Below, piece after piece: positions 6,914-13,467 of a stretch of DNA of 13,771 bases. The stretch comes from UBA3871 sp002392265 (lineage in GTDB: Bacteria > Bacillota > Clostridia > Peptostreptococcales > Anaerovoracaceae). The position numbers and the translations under genes were made by a program. Location: NCBI GenBank assembly GCA_946614255.1, contig CAMOGS010000074.1:1-13771 (forward strand), given 5' to 3'. Under the pieces are notes generated by a model, which made no database searches, was not told the origin of the DNA, and was given only the letters and a program-made list of their open reading frames with translations. Numbering within the stretch: position 1 is the stretch's first letter; each line of letters opens with the position of its first letter.

Positions 6914-7579
6914 TCACTCGGCTATAACAATCAGCGTGCCCTTTTTCAGGGAAATTTCAGCAGTTTTTTCGGTCATCTCATTGCTGACTCCGAGAGGATA
7001 ATCACAGTTTAAAACCGCATTTTCAAGCGGATAGAACACTCCCTTTATCGAAACATCGATGCAGTCGCCGCCGTGAGCGAAAATCGAAAGATAGTGCTTT
7101 GCGTTTTCGTCCTCGTTTAAAGGAAAATCTCTGTCCGCATTAAGGCTGAGCTCGGCAGGTCCGCGCAAAACGGTCACATTTCTGAATCCGTCAATCATGC
7201 TGATGCGTTCAGCTTTTTTTGCGGTCATAGCCATCGACTGCAGGTTTGCCATAGTGTGTGACAGTCTGCCGCCGACTCCGCCGATGATGGTGATGTCCCT
7301 GTAGCCGCGCTCGAGTGCTGAGCGCAGGCAAAGCCCGGTGTCGGTGTCGTCCTTTATGCTGCTGACACGAATGATCTCTATGTCGTCTTCGCTCGGCATC
7401 TGGCCGTCGTAGGAATCAAAATCGCCTATCAAAAGGTCTGTCTTTACTCCCAGCTCCTTTGCCAGAGCATATCCGCCGTCAGCACAGATGACAAAAGCGT
7501 CCTTTGTTTTTTTAACAATCCAGTCGCCGTAGCCTTCAATCAGGGCGCTGAAAATAACGCAGCGTTTTACGGTATTCAT
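6914..7579 (-). CDS. thiN: Thiamine pyrophosphokinase
   Basis: This enzyme transfers pyrophosphate from ATP to thiamine, giving TPP, in the cytoplasm. The 221 residues carry the family motifs ICADGGYALA (31-40), DLLIGDFDS (48-56), SSIKDDTDTG (73-82) and GGVGGRLSHTMANLQ (100-114), followed by a C-terminal beta domain (about 140-221). The family's usual GGRxDH reads GGRLSH here, a change in a conserved active-site acid. The ATG at 7579 is chosen because GGGAGGTGG lies about 4 bases upstream; an in-frame TTG at 7603 has no comparable site. Its partner thiT follows on the same strand, so uptake and activation of thiamine are adjacent. No riboswitch precedes thiN itself. It is divergent from nfnA. 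Confidence 0.93.
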   Translation of the reverse strand: MNTVKRCVIFSALIEGYGDWIVKKTKDAFVICADGGYALAKELGVKTDLLIGDFDSYDGQMPSEDDIEIIRVSSIKDDTDTGLCLRSALERGYRDITIIGGVGGRLSHTMANLQSMAMTAKKAERISMIDGFRNVTVLRGPAELSLNADRDFPLNEDENAKHYLSIFAHGGDCIDVSIKGVFYPLENAVLNCDYPLGVSNEMTEKTAEISLKKGTLIVIAE

Positions 7580-7608
7580 AGGTCCACCTCCCGTTCCTTT
7601 CAACTATA

Positions 7609-7637
7609 AGAATATAATATATTCCTTGATTTTTCAA
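7609..7637 (-). promoter_or_regulatory. Probable thiN promoter
   Basis: On the minus strand, TTGAAA (7637-7632) and TATTCT (7614-7609) are 17 bases apart. Transcription would start near 7602, giving a leader of about 23 bases. The -10 is imperfect and the AT-rich surroundings offer alternatives, so confidence is moderate. Confidence 0.5.
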
Positions 7638-7705
7638 CAGGTATATTTACCTGCCGCTGATTTTATCACTTTAAATTGTTAATAAATAGATAACGATATC
7701 TTCTA

Positions 7706-7734
7706 TTTACTTTACCAAATTCTAATGATAAAAT
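7706..7734 (+). promoter_or_regulatory. Promoter of nfnAB
   Basis: TTTACT (7706-7711) and TAAAAT (7729-7734) are separated by 17 bases. The predicted start near 7741 gives a leader of about 72 bases containing a hairpin. This is the only good plus-strand promoter candidate in the 233-base divergent region 7580-7812. The rest of that region is AT-rich and holds the thiN promoter. Confidence 0.65.
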
Positions 7735-7739
7735 AGTAA

Positions 7740-7772
7740 TTAGCGGCGTGCATTTCGCATGCACCAGACTAA
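7740..7772 (+). other. Stem-loop in the nfnAB leader
   Basis: GTGCAT (7748-7753) pairs with ATGCAC (7759-7764) around a five-base loop. An outer TTAG (7740-7743)/CTAA (7769-7772) pairing could extend it across an internal loop. It lies at the predicted 5' end of the transcript, so it may stabilise the mRNA or serve in regulation. It has no T tract and is not a terminator, and I do not recognise it as a known riboswitch. Confidence 0.45.
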
Positions 7773-7812
7773 CGGTTCATAAAACTATAATTACCACAAG
7801 GAGAAAAAAGAA

Positions 7813-8664
7813 ATGTATAGGATTGCTCACAAGGCTTCATTAAATCCAACTGTTACGCAGATGGAAATTGAAGCTCCTCTTATTGCAAACAAAGCATTGC
7901 CGGGGCAGTTTATCATCCTTCGTGTAGACGAAGAGGGTGAAAGAATTCCGCTCACAATCGCAGGATGCAATAAGGCAGAAGGTACGGTAAAAATTATTTT
8001 CCAGATCGTTGGCGCCACAACCAAAAAGCTTGACGCAAAAAAGGAAGGCGAATTCATTCAGGACTTTGTAGGTCCTCTGGGTGTGGCTACCGAGCTTGAT
8101 GGCCTGAAAAAGGTTTGCATCGTCGGCGGCGGTGTGGGCTGTGCAATTGCCCTCCCTATCGCTCAGGCGCTCCACGAAAAGGGATGTAACGTAACCAGCA
8201 TCATCGGTTTCCGCAGCAAGGATATCGTAATCCTCGAGGATGCGTTCAAGGCTTGCTCGGACAATATGATTCTGATGACGGATGACGGCAGCTACGGCCG
8301 TCACGGAAACGTAACCGTTCCTCTCAAGGAACTCCTCGAAGGCGGCGAAAAGTTCGACCAGGTTATCACAATCGGACCACTCATCATGATGAAGTTCGTA
8401 GTTGCAACCTGCAAGCCGTTCGGCGTTCCTTGCGTAGTTTCCATGAATCCTATCATGATTGACGGAACAGGAATGTGCGGCGGCTGCCGTCTGACATTAA
8501 ACCAAGACGGAAAGAAAGTCACAAAGTTCGCGTGTGTTGACGGACCTGATTTCAACGGCTACGAAATCGACTTTGACGAGGCAATGTCCAGAGGCAGAAT
8601 GTACGCAGATTACGAGCGTCATGCATACGAAGAAACTTGCAATCTTTTAAATAAAGCTAACTAA
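7813..8664 (+). CDS. nfnA: NfnA: NAD- and FAD-binding [2Fe-2S] subunit of NADH-dependent ferredoxin:NADP oxidoreductase
   Basis: This is the small subunit of the electron-bifurcating transhydrogenase NfnAB, which couples NADH and reduced ferredoxin to NADP+ reduction. Its 283 residues belong to the ferredoxin-reductase/dihydroorotate-dehydrogenase-B family. They show an FAD-binding barrel with RIPLT (44-48) and a nucleotide domain with CIVGGGVGCAIALPIAQAL (102-120). The C-terminal [2Fe-2S] site reads D217-x4-C222-x2-C225 with a distal C241. Aspartate stands where dihydroorotate-dehydrogenase homologues have the first cysteine, matching the unusual Asp ligand I recall for Thermotoga NfnA. AAGGAG lies 9 bases before the ATG. 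The stop codon is 14 bases before nfnB, so the subunits are co-expressed. The alternative name sulfide dehydrogenase subunit SudB describes the same family. Codon use is biased to GGC, CTC, AAC and ATC, suggesting high expression. Confidence 0.88.
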   Translation: MYRIAHKASLNPTVTQMEIEAPLIANKALPGQFIILRVDEEGERIPLTIAGCNKAEGTVKIIFQIVGATTKKLDAKKEGEFIQDFVGPLGVATELDGLKKVCIVGGGVGCAIALPIAQALHEKGCNVTSIIGFRSKDIVILEDAFKACSDNMILMTDDGSYGRHGNVTVPLKELLEGGEKFDQVITIGPLIMMKFVVATCKPFGVPCVVSMNPIMIDGTGMCGGCRLTLNQDGKKVTKFACVDGPDFNGYEIDFDEAMSRGRMYADYERHAYEETCNLLNKAN

Positions 8665-8678
8665 GGAGGTTTTGAGAA

Positions 8679-10085
8679 ATGGCAATTGATCCTAAAAAGC
8701 ACGAGATGCCGAGCCAAGACCCCAAGGTTCGCGCACACAACTTTAACGAGGTAGCACTCGGCTACACAGTACAGATGGCAGTTGACGAGGCAAAGAGATG
8801 CCTTAACTGCAAAAACCACCCTTGCGTAAGCAAGTGCCCGGTTAACATCGATATCCCTGACTTTATCTCTCTGGTAAAAGAGCAAAAGTTTGAAGAAGCA
8901 TATCAGTCAATTTCAAAGACCAGCTCCCTGCCTGCAGTATGCGGACGTGTCTGCCCACAGGAGACACAGTGCGAAAGCGCTTGCACACTCGGCATAAAGA
9001 TGGAGCCTGTAGGAATCGGCCGTATCGAAAGATTCGTTGCCGACTACCACAATGAAAATGCAAAGGAAAAGGCAGCTGCTCCTGCAAGTAACGGTCACAA
9101 GGTAGCAATCGTAGGCTCCGGCCCATCCGGACTCACCTGCGCAGGCGACCTCGCAAAGAAGGGCTACAAGGTTACAGTATTCGAAGCTCTCCACACAGCA
9201 GGCGGCGTACTCGTTTACGGTATTCCTGAGTTCCGTCTGCCAAAGCGCATCGTTGCAAAGGAAGTTGAAGGCCTCAAGGAGCTCGGCGTTGACGTTGAGA
9301 CAAACGTTATCATCGGAAAGACACTGACTATCGACGAGCTGCTCGAACAGGGCTACGAAGCTGTATTCGTTGGCTCCGGCGCAGGTCTCCCAAGCTTTAT
9401 GAACATCCCGGGCGAATCTCTCAAGGGCGTATATTCGGCAAACGAGTTCCTGACTCGTTCGAACCTCATGAAGGCATACGAAGAAAATCCTCACACCCCT
9501 ATCATGAAGGGTGGCAAGGTTGCAGTAGTCGGCGGCGGTAACGTTGCAATGGACGCTGCCAGAACAGCACTTCGTCTCGGCGCAGAGCACGTATACATCG
9601 TATATCGCCGCAGCATGGAAGAGCTGCCTGCACGTAAGGAAGAGGTTGAGCACGCTATCGAAGAAGGCATCGACTTCAGACTCCTTCACAATCCGAAGGA
9701 AATCCTCGGATACAACAATCCGGACGATCCTCGCGATCCAAAGAACGGATTCGTTACAGGAATGCGCTGCATCAAGTGCGAGCTCGGCGAGCCTGACGAA
9801 AAAGGCCGTCGCCGCCCTGTAGAAATCCCGGGCAGCGAGTTCGATATCGATGTTGATACAGTAGTTATCGCTATCGGTACATCCCCTAACCCACTGATCA
9901 AGAATACGACAAAGGGCCTCGAGGTTAACAGCCACGGCGGCATCATCGTAAACGAAGATGGTCTCACATCCCGCGAAGGCGTATATGCCGGCGGCGATGC
10001 AGTAACAGGCGCAGCAACAGTTATCTCCGCAATGGGCGCAGGTAAGGTTGCAGCCGCAGCCATCGACAAGGCACTCATGGGCTAA
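8679..10085 (+). CDS. nfnB: NfnB: NADPH- and FAD-binding [4Fe-4S] subunit (GltA/SudA-like)
   Basis: This is the large, bifurcating subunit of NfnAB, often annotated as NADPH-dependent glutamate synthase small chain. The 468 residues begin with an iron-sulfur domain containing two cysteine groups: C41, C44, C49, C53 and C88, C92, C98, C102, as expected for two [4Fe-4S] clusters. An FAD Rossmann motif, VAIVGSGPSGLTCAGDLAKK, spans 142-161. The NADPH-binding motif VAVVGGGNVAMDAARTALR covers 281-299, and a second FAD-contact segment, GVYAGGDAVTG, lies near the C-terminus. No glutamate synthase large subunit is nearby and nfnA is adjacent, so the transhydrogenase role is favoured over glutamate synthesis. 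The Shine-Dalgarno AAGGAGG overlaps the nfnA stop codon. Codon use is strongly biased, as in nfnA. A dispersed repeat begins at the base after the stop codon. Confidence 0.9.
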   Translation: MAIDPKKHEMPSQDPKVRAHNFNEVALGYTVQMAVDEAKRCLNCKNHPCVSKCPVNIDIPDFISLVKEQKFEEAYQSISKTSSLPAVCGRVCPQETQCESACTLGIKMEPVGIGRIERFVADYHNENAKEKAAAPASNGHKVAIVGSGPSGLTCAGDLAKKGYKVTVFEALHTAGGVLVYGIPEFRLPKRIVAKEVEGLKELGVDVETNVIIGKTLTIDELLEQGYEAVFVGSGAGLPSFMNIPGESLKGVYSANEFLTRSNLMKAYEENPHTPIMKGGKVAVVGGGNVAMDAARTALRLGAEHVYIVYRRSMEELPARKEEVEHAIEEGIDFRLLHNPKEILGYNNPDDPRDPKNGFVTGMRCIKCELGEPDEKGRRRPVEIPGSEFDIDVDTVVIAIGTSPNPLIKNTTKGLEVNSHGGIIVNEDGLTSREGVYAGGDAVTGAATVISAMGAGKVAAAAIDKALMG

Positions 10086-10137
10086 TCTGGGGGCAGGCAC
10101 CAAACTTCCAAAAAAGCTAATTTGGGGACAGGTCTGA
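10086..10137 (+). repeat. Dispersed GGGGACAGG repeat, copy B (after nfnB stop)
   Basis: This is the second copy of the element at 383-436, beginning at the base after the nfnB TAA. The first unit, GGGGGCAGGCACCAAA, differs from copy A at one of 16 positions. The second unit (10117-10137) is identical to copy A over 21 bases. The 12-base centre has the same length in both copies but differs in sequence, with an A-run here and a T-run in copy A when read in the same orientation. Confidence 0.82.
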
Positions 10138-10153
10138 AGATAACCTGAAGATA

Positions 10154-10192
10154 AAAAATAAAGTGCGGAGTAAAATTAAAGCTCCGCACTTT
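10154..10192 (-). terminator. Hairpin terminator between convergent nfnB and DUF2130 gene
   Basis: An 11-bp perfect stem (AAAGTGCGGAG, 10160-10170, with CTCCGCACTTT, 10182-10192) closes an 11-base loop. On the minus strand it is followed by a T-rich run (ATTTTTTAT, 10159-10151), making it a good terminator for the DUF2130 gene ending at 10213. On the plus strand the following TTTGTTAATT is poorer, so it would stop nfnAB less efficiently, if at all. Confidence 0.8.
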
Positions 10193-10212
10193 GTTAATTA
10201 TGTTAGGAATTT

Positions 10213-11454
10213 TTAATCGTATCTGCTGATTTCCTCGACCCCTTCGGCAATCAGATCCTCGCTCTTTCCCAGAGCATCGAATTTAGCACGCATCGTCGGA
10301 TTGTCCTTTGTCAGCTTTTTCACGCTGACATCATCAACCTTGTTGTTTGCAATTTTCAGCTGGTTGTCAGTACCAAGCAGCTCCTTTTTAACCTTTTCAA
10401 GATGCTGAATCGTTTTGTCAATTTCCTCTATCGCTTTGTCAAAATGGCTGTGAGCCAGCTCGTAATTGCGACTGAAATCTGATTTAAACTTCAAAAGCGA
10501 ATCCTCAAATTTAGTAATATCTATGTCCTGATTTCGCACCTCTGCAAGCTGCTGCTTGTATTTGAGGGCATTGAGCGATGCGTTTCGCAGCAGCGTAATC
10601 ATCGGTATAAAGCACTGCGGCCTGATTACATACATCTTTGGGTATTTGTACGAAACATCCGTTATCCCCGCATTGTAGAGCTCGTTATCCGCCTCGAGCA
10701 GCGATACCAGAACCGCATATTCGCACTTCTTTTCGTTTCTGTCCTTGTCCAGCTCTTTGAAAAAATGCTCGTTTTTATGCTTTGTGGCAGTAGTATCCAT
10801 CTCGTTTTTCATTTCAAACATAATTGAAATGATTTCATTGCCAAAATCGTCGTTTTCGCGATAGATAAAGTCGCCCTTGCTGCCCGTCCGCGCATCGTTG
10901 TCCTTTTCAAAATAAGCATTCGGAAATGCCGTAGGCCTCAGCTGGTTAAACTGAATCTCGCAGTGCTGCTCAAGCGTCTCCCCGACCATCTTTGTCGACA
11001 TTTTCGTCTTTAAGTCTTTATAAAACTCAAGCTGCTCGTCCTTTTCCTTCAGTAAGATCTGCGCAGTCTCCTTTTCCTTTTGCAGCTCCATCTGAAGATC
11101 ATGCTTTTCGGACTCAACCTCTTTTACTGCCTTCAGCACAGCAATTTCCTGCTTTGAAGCCGCATTTTCGAGGTCGCTGCGAAGCTTTAAATTATCCGTT
11201 TCAGCCTTTTCCAGCTGCTTTTTCAGCTCTCCCGTTTCTTTATCGTGAACATTTTTCAGCTCCAAAGTCACCTTGTCACGCAAAGAGTCAACCTCCAGGC
11301 GATGCTTTTCACAAAGCCCCGACTCGATTTCGCCCAAACGCTTCTGCACTTCCTTTGAAAACTCCTGATCCCTGATCTGGCTGATAATCGAGCTAAGCTC
11401 CGCATCATCAACTGTAAACGGCTGCCCGCAGTGCGGACACTTTAATTCAGACAT
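10213..11454 (-). CDS. DUF2130 protein: coiled coil plus PD-(D/E)XK-like nuclease motif
   Basis: This 413-residue protein matches the DUF2130 family. It starts with a single CPHCGQPF (6-13), half of a zinc-ribbon, with no second CxxC pair. Residues about 30-150 form a long Glu/Lys-rich coiled coil. The core (155-300) contains GSKGDFIYRE (191-200) and IMFEMKNEMD (211-220), which look like the acidic D and ExK elements of the PD-(D/E)XK nuclease fold. A helical region (300-390) follows. The start is supported by GGAGG about 8 bases before the ATG. Function is not established; a DNA-processing role is inferred from the motifs, by analogy with RmuC-type coiled-coil nucleases. It follows a macro-domain remnant and a GNAT gene and ends at a strong hairpin terminator. 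Confidence 0.8.
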   Translation of the reverse strand: MSELKCPHCGQPFTVDDAELSSIISQIRDQEFSKEVQKRLGEIESGLCEKHRLEVDSLRDKVTLELKNVHDKETGELKKQLEKAETDNLKLRSDLENAASKQEIAVLKAVKEVESEKHDLQMELQKEKETAQILLKEKDEQLEFYKDLKTKMSTKMVGETLEQHCEIQFNQLRPTAFPNAYFEKDNDARTGSKGDFIYRENDDFGNEIISIMFEMKNEMDTTATKHKNEHFFKELDKDRNEKKCEYAVLVSLLEADNELYNAGITDVSYKYPKMYVIRPQCFIPMITLLRNASLNALKYKQQLAEVRNQDIDITKFEDSLLKFKSDFSRNYELAHSHFDKAIEEIDKTIQHLEKVKKELLGTDNQLKIANNKVDDVSVKKLTKDNPTMRAKFDALGKSEDLIAEGVEEISRYD

Positions 11455-11468
11455 ATTTAACCTCCAAA

Positions 11469-11564
11469 TTATTCAAAAACAAAGAGAAATCGATTCGCTG
11501 CGTTCACGATAGCATCTGCATTCTGGTCGATGCACGAACCTTTTACCAATGTTAATGTGCTCAA
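11469..11564 (-). pseudogene. Truncated macro-domain (ADP-ribose-binding) gene remnant
   Basis: A short reading frame of 31 codons runs on the minus strand from a TTG at 11564 to a TAA at 11471-11469. Its product contains TLVKGSC and DQNADAIVNAANRFL, which match the start of macro-domain proteins: beta strand, G-D/S-I loop, then the ADP-ribose-binding VDAIVNAAN motif. After RFL the frame reads FVFE and stops, where a real macro domain continues with a glycine-rich GGGG loop and about 130 more residues. An AAAGG site lies about 9 bases before the TTG. I read this as the 5' end of a gene whose remainder has been deleted. It lies between the GNAT stop (11591) and the DUF2130 start (11454). Similarity was judged by eye only. 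Confidence 0.65.
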
Positions 11565-11590
11565 AATTCTAGTCCTTTCTGTTTTTCCTA

Positions 11591-12139
11591 CTATTTCACC
11601 CTGCACGCCATCAGATAATAATGATTCCCATTGAAATCAAAAGTCCCGGCCTTTGCCATGCCCGCCTTCTGCGTGTGCGCCGCAAACGACCTGCCGTTAA
11701 TCTGATTGATGAATGTAGCCATAATCGGATACCGTCCATTCATCGTCGCCAGTGAAGCAAAGAACACCTTCTCGAAAACGCCGCTCCCGCGAACACTACG
11801 ATCCACACATACTGGCCCATACTGATAAGTATTTTGCGTCGTCAGAGTCTGCCCCTCAAACTCATACTCCTCAAGATGCTCAATCATATAAGCAAAGAAC
11901 GGCCACTCTTTCCAAAATTCCCACGGTGCCGCAAAGGCAAACGCCCGCACCTCTTCGCCTTCTTTGGCAATCGTTACACCGTTTTCCACGGTAATGAGAC
12001 GCGAAAGCTGGTCGTCCGTCATATTCGTAGTAACGAACCCATCCTTTTTAAGCTCTTCTTCAATATAATCCACATGATTAGCCTTTAATAACGCCCGAAT
12101 CCCATCAAAATCTTCCATTGTTGCTTGTTTAATGACCAT
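11591..12139 (-). CDS. GNAT-like N-acetyltransferase
   Basis: This 182-residue protein has the layout of a GNAT acetyltransferase. The N-terminal strand and helix are MVIKQATMEDFDGIRALLKA (1-20), followed by central strands with VTIAKEGEEVRAFAFAAPWEF. The probable acetyl-CoA pyrophosphate-binding loop is YGPVCVDRSVRGSGVFEKVF, whose RxxGxG-like core is RSVRGSG. The motif-B region near the end reads FAAHTQKAGMAKAGTFDFNG, as in GNATs where an ageing helix is followed by a GF-type turn. The substrate is unknown. AAGGAG lies about 8 bases before the ATG. The gene follows hipA by 29 bases on the same strand, so it is probably co-transcribed with hipBA. A GNAT beside HipBA could be a passenger or a modifier; nothing in the sequence shows a functional link. 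Confidence 0.75.
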   Translation of the reverse strand: MVIKQATMEDFDGIRALLKANHVDYIEEELKKDGFVTTNMTDDQLSRLITVENGVTIAKEGEEVRAFAFAAPWEFWKEWPFFAYMIEHLEEYEFEGQTLTTQNTYQYGPVCVDRSVRGSGVFEKVFFASLATMNGRYPIMATFINQINGRSFAAHTQKAGMAKAGTFDFNGNHYYLMACRVK

Positions 12140-12168
12140 TACTTTGCTCCTTTCTGTACAACCTTTTC

Positions 12169-13467
12169 TTAAGCCTGCACATCCCCCACGCTCTCACAAA
12201 CCCGGCGCACAGCTTCATATGTTTCTTCGCGCACACCTGCTTTTTCAAAGTATGTTCCGGATTTTTGCGCCACATTAATTACATCGGTAACAATTTGCTC
12301 GGCTATTTGCTTTCTTATACCCATCTGCACCGCACTCTCAATCATGTCACTATACTCAATATTATCGGATTTGTTATTAATAAGCATCTGATGAGCCTTG
12401 AGCCAACGGTTGTTCGGATCATAAGAAAAAGTAACATCATATGCCGGAGCCAGCGTCCACTCACCCCGCCTGTTCATCAAGAACGAGACATTTTTCACAT
12501 GATCGTCTTGATTTACCATGATGACATTGAACACCATTCGCCTGTAAAACTGCTCTATTTCCTTCTGAGTAAGCCCTATTTCGCGCATATAGTGCGCCGC
12601 CTGCTCATAACTGCACAGACCCGGTATATTGTAATCTGTATGCGTCAACGCTGCCAACGTCTGCATATGAATCTTTTTATTATCAACGCGATCAAACCTT
12701 TTAGTCATAAAGTGATGCAAACCATTGTCTTCATAGATTCTGCACTCGTTCATTGTAATTCCCGCATCACAAGCCATCAGATAGTAAGCGTACTCAATTA
12801 AAGTATATTCGATGCTGTCCTCGAGATTATGGTCTCCGTTCTTTTTAACCCCATCGAATTTCATCAGCCAATAATCAAATCCGGTTCCCGCATCTGTCTG
12901 ACCGCTTTTAATTTCATGCTTTTCTTCATTCCATGCGATAAGTGCTTTTGCTCTGGCACCTCCGGCCGAAGTTCCAAGCTGCACAAGCTGACTGTACCCA
13001 ACGTTATCCTCATTAATTGTGATTTTCTTTCTATCGGATAAAACTTCTGAAGCAAACTCGACCATTTTGCGAATGTTTACGGGCTCTTCACCGCTAATCG
13101 CCGGTCCTGCCGCAGGTACATATTCAAGTGCCCCCATTCCTCTCGAACCGGTATAACAAAGTCTGTCAATAGCATTAAACTCTTCTGCTGAGCGCCCTTG
13201 CTGCGCAAGCCACTGTTCTATGATTCTGTTTCCGAATTTGTCGGGAAGAGAATCTGCTACAAGTCCCGGTGCTCCGTGAAAGGCACTGCCCGCAAGCTCC
13301 GGAAAAGCATATACTCTATCAGAAAGAGGCATTTTTAACGGAGACAACTCTATCCCACCGGTTAAAAATTCTCTATCATATTCAAAAGATATGTAAGGCA
13401 GATTTTCTTTATTATGAATTATTCCTATTCTCGTGCCCCATAAATACACTTCTGCGGTGCTAATCAT
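12169..13467 (-). CDS. hipA: HipA-type serine/threonine kinase toxin
   Basis: HipA kinases phosphorylate translation factors, glutamyl-tRNA synthetase in E. coli, and so induce dormancy; the target here is unknown. The 432 residues include the N-terminal HipA domain with FHGAPGLVADSLPDKFGNRI (63-82) and TGSRGMGALEY (106-116). The kinase region has GTSAGGARAKALIAW (165-179), a Gly/Ser-rich loop that usually contains the autophosphorylated serine, here Ser167. It continues with WLMKFD (200-205, ATP lysine K203), TKRFDR (255-260), the catalytic NQDDHVKNVSFL (319-330) and the metal-binding PAYD (341-344). All key residues are present, so the kinase looks active. The start codon overlaps the hipB stop codon by four bases (ATGA), the usual coupling of antitoxin and toxin. 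Regulation by the HipB-HipA complex at a promoter outside the window is expected. Confidence 0.92.
   Translation of the reverse strand: MISTAEVYLWGTRIGIIHNKENLPYISFEYDREFLTGGIELSPLKMPLSDRVYAFPELAGSAFHGAPGLVADSLPDKFGNRIIEQWLAQQGRSAEEFNAIDRLCYTGSRGMGALEYVPAAGPAISGEEPVNIRKMVEFASEVLSDRKKITINEDNVGYSQLVQLGTSAGGARAKALIAWNEEKHEIKSGQTDAGTGFDYWLMKFDGVKKNGDHNLEDSIEYTLIEYAYYLMACDAGITMNECRIYEDNGLHHFMTKRFDRVDNKKIHMQTLAALTHTDYNIPGLCSYEQAAHYMREIGLTQKEIEQFYRRMVFNVIMVNQDDHVKNVSFLMNRRGEWTLAPAYDVTFSYDPNNRWLKAHQMLINNKSDNIEYSDMIESAVQMGIRKQIAEQIVTDVINVAQKSGTYFEKAGVREETYEAVRRVCESVGDVQA

Noticed and set aside
7580..7603. In-frame TTG at 7603 as the thiN start
   Set aside because: It would translate through the GGGAGGTGG ribosome binding site of the ATG at 7579 and lies at the predicted transcription start.
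7677..7696. Possible Rex operator (TTGTTAA followed by GATAAC) upstream of nfnAB
   Set aside because: Only one half-site matches TTGTTAA; the second half matches at about four of seven positions and the spacing is off. Too weak to annotate in such AT-rich DNA.
8913..10103. Long open frame (396 codons) antisense to nfnB
   Set aside because: It mirrors the strong codon bias of nfnB, has a Cys/Ala-rich composition without any recognisable domain, and lacks a ribosome binding site; nfnB has full family motifs.
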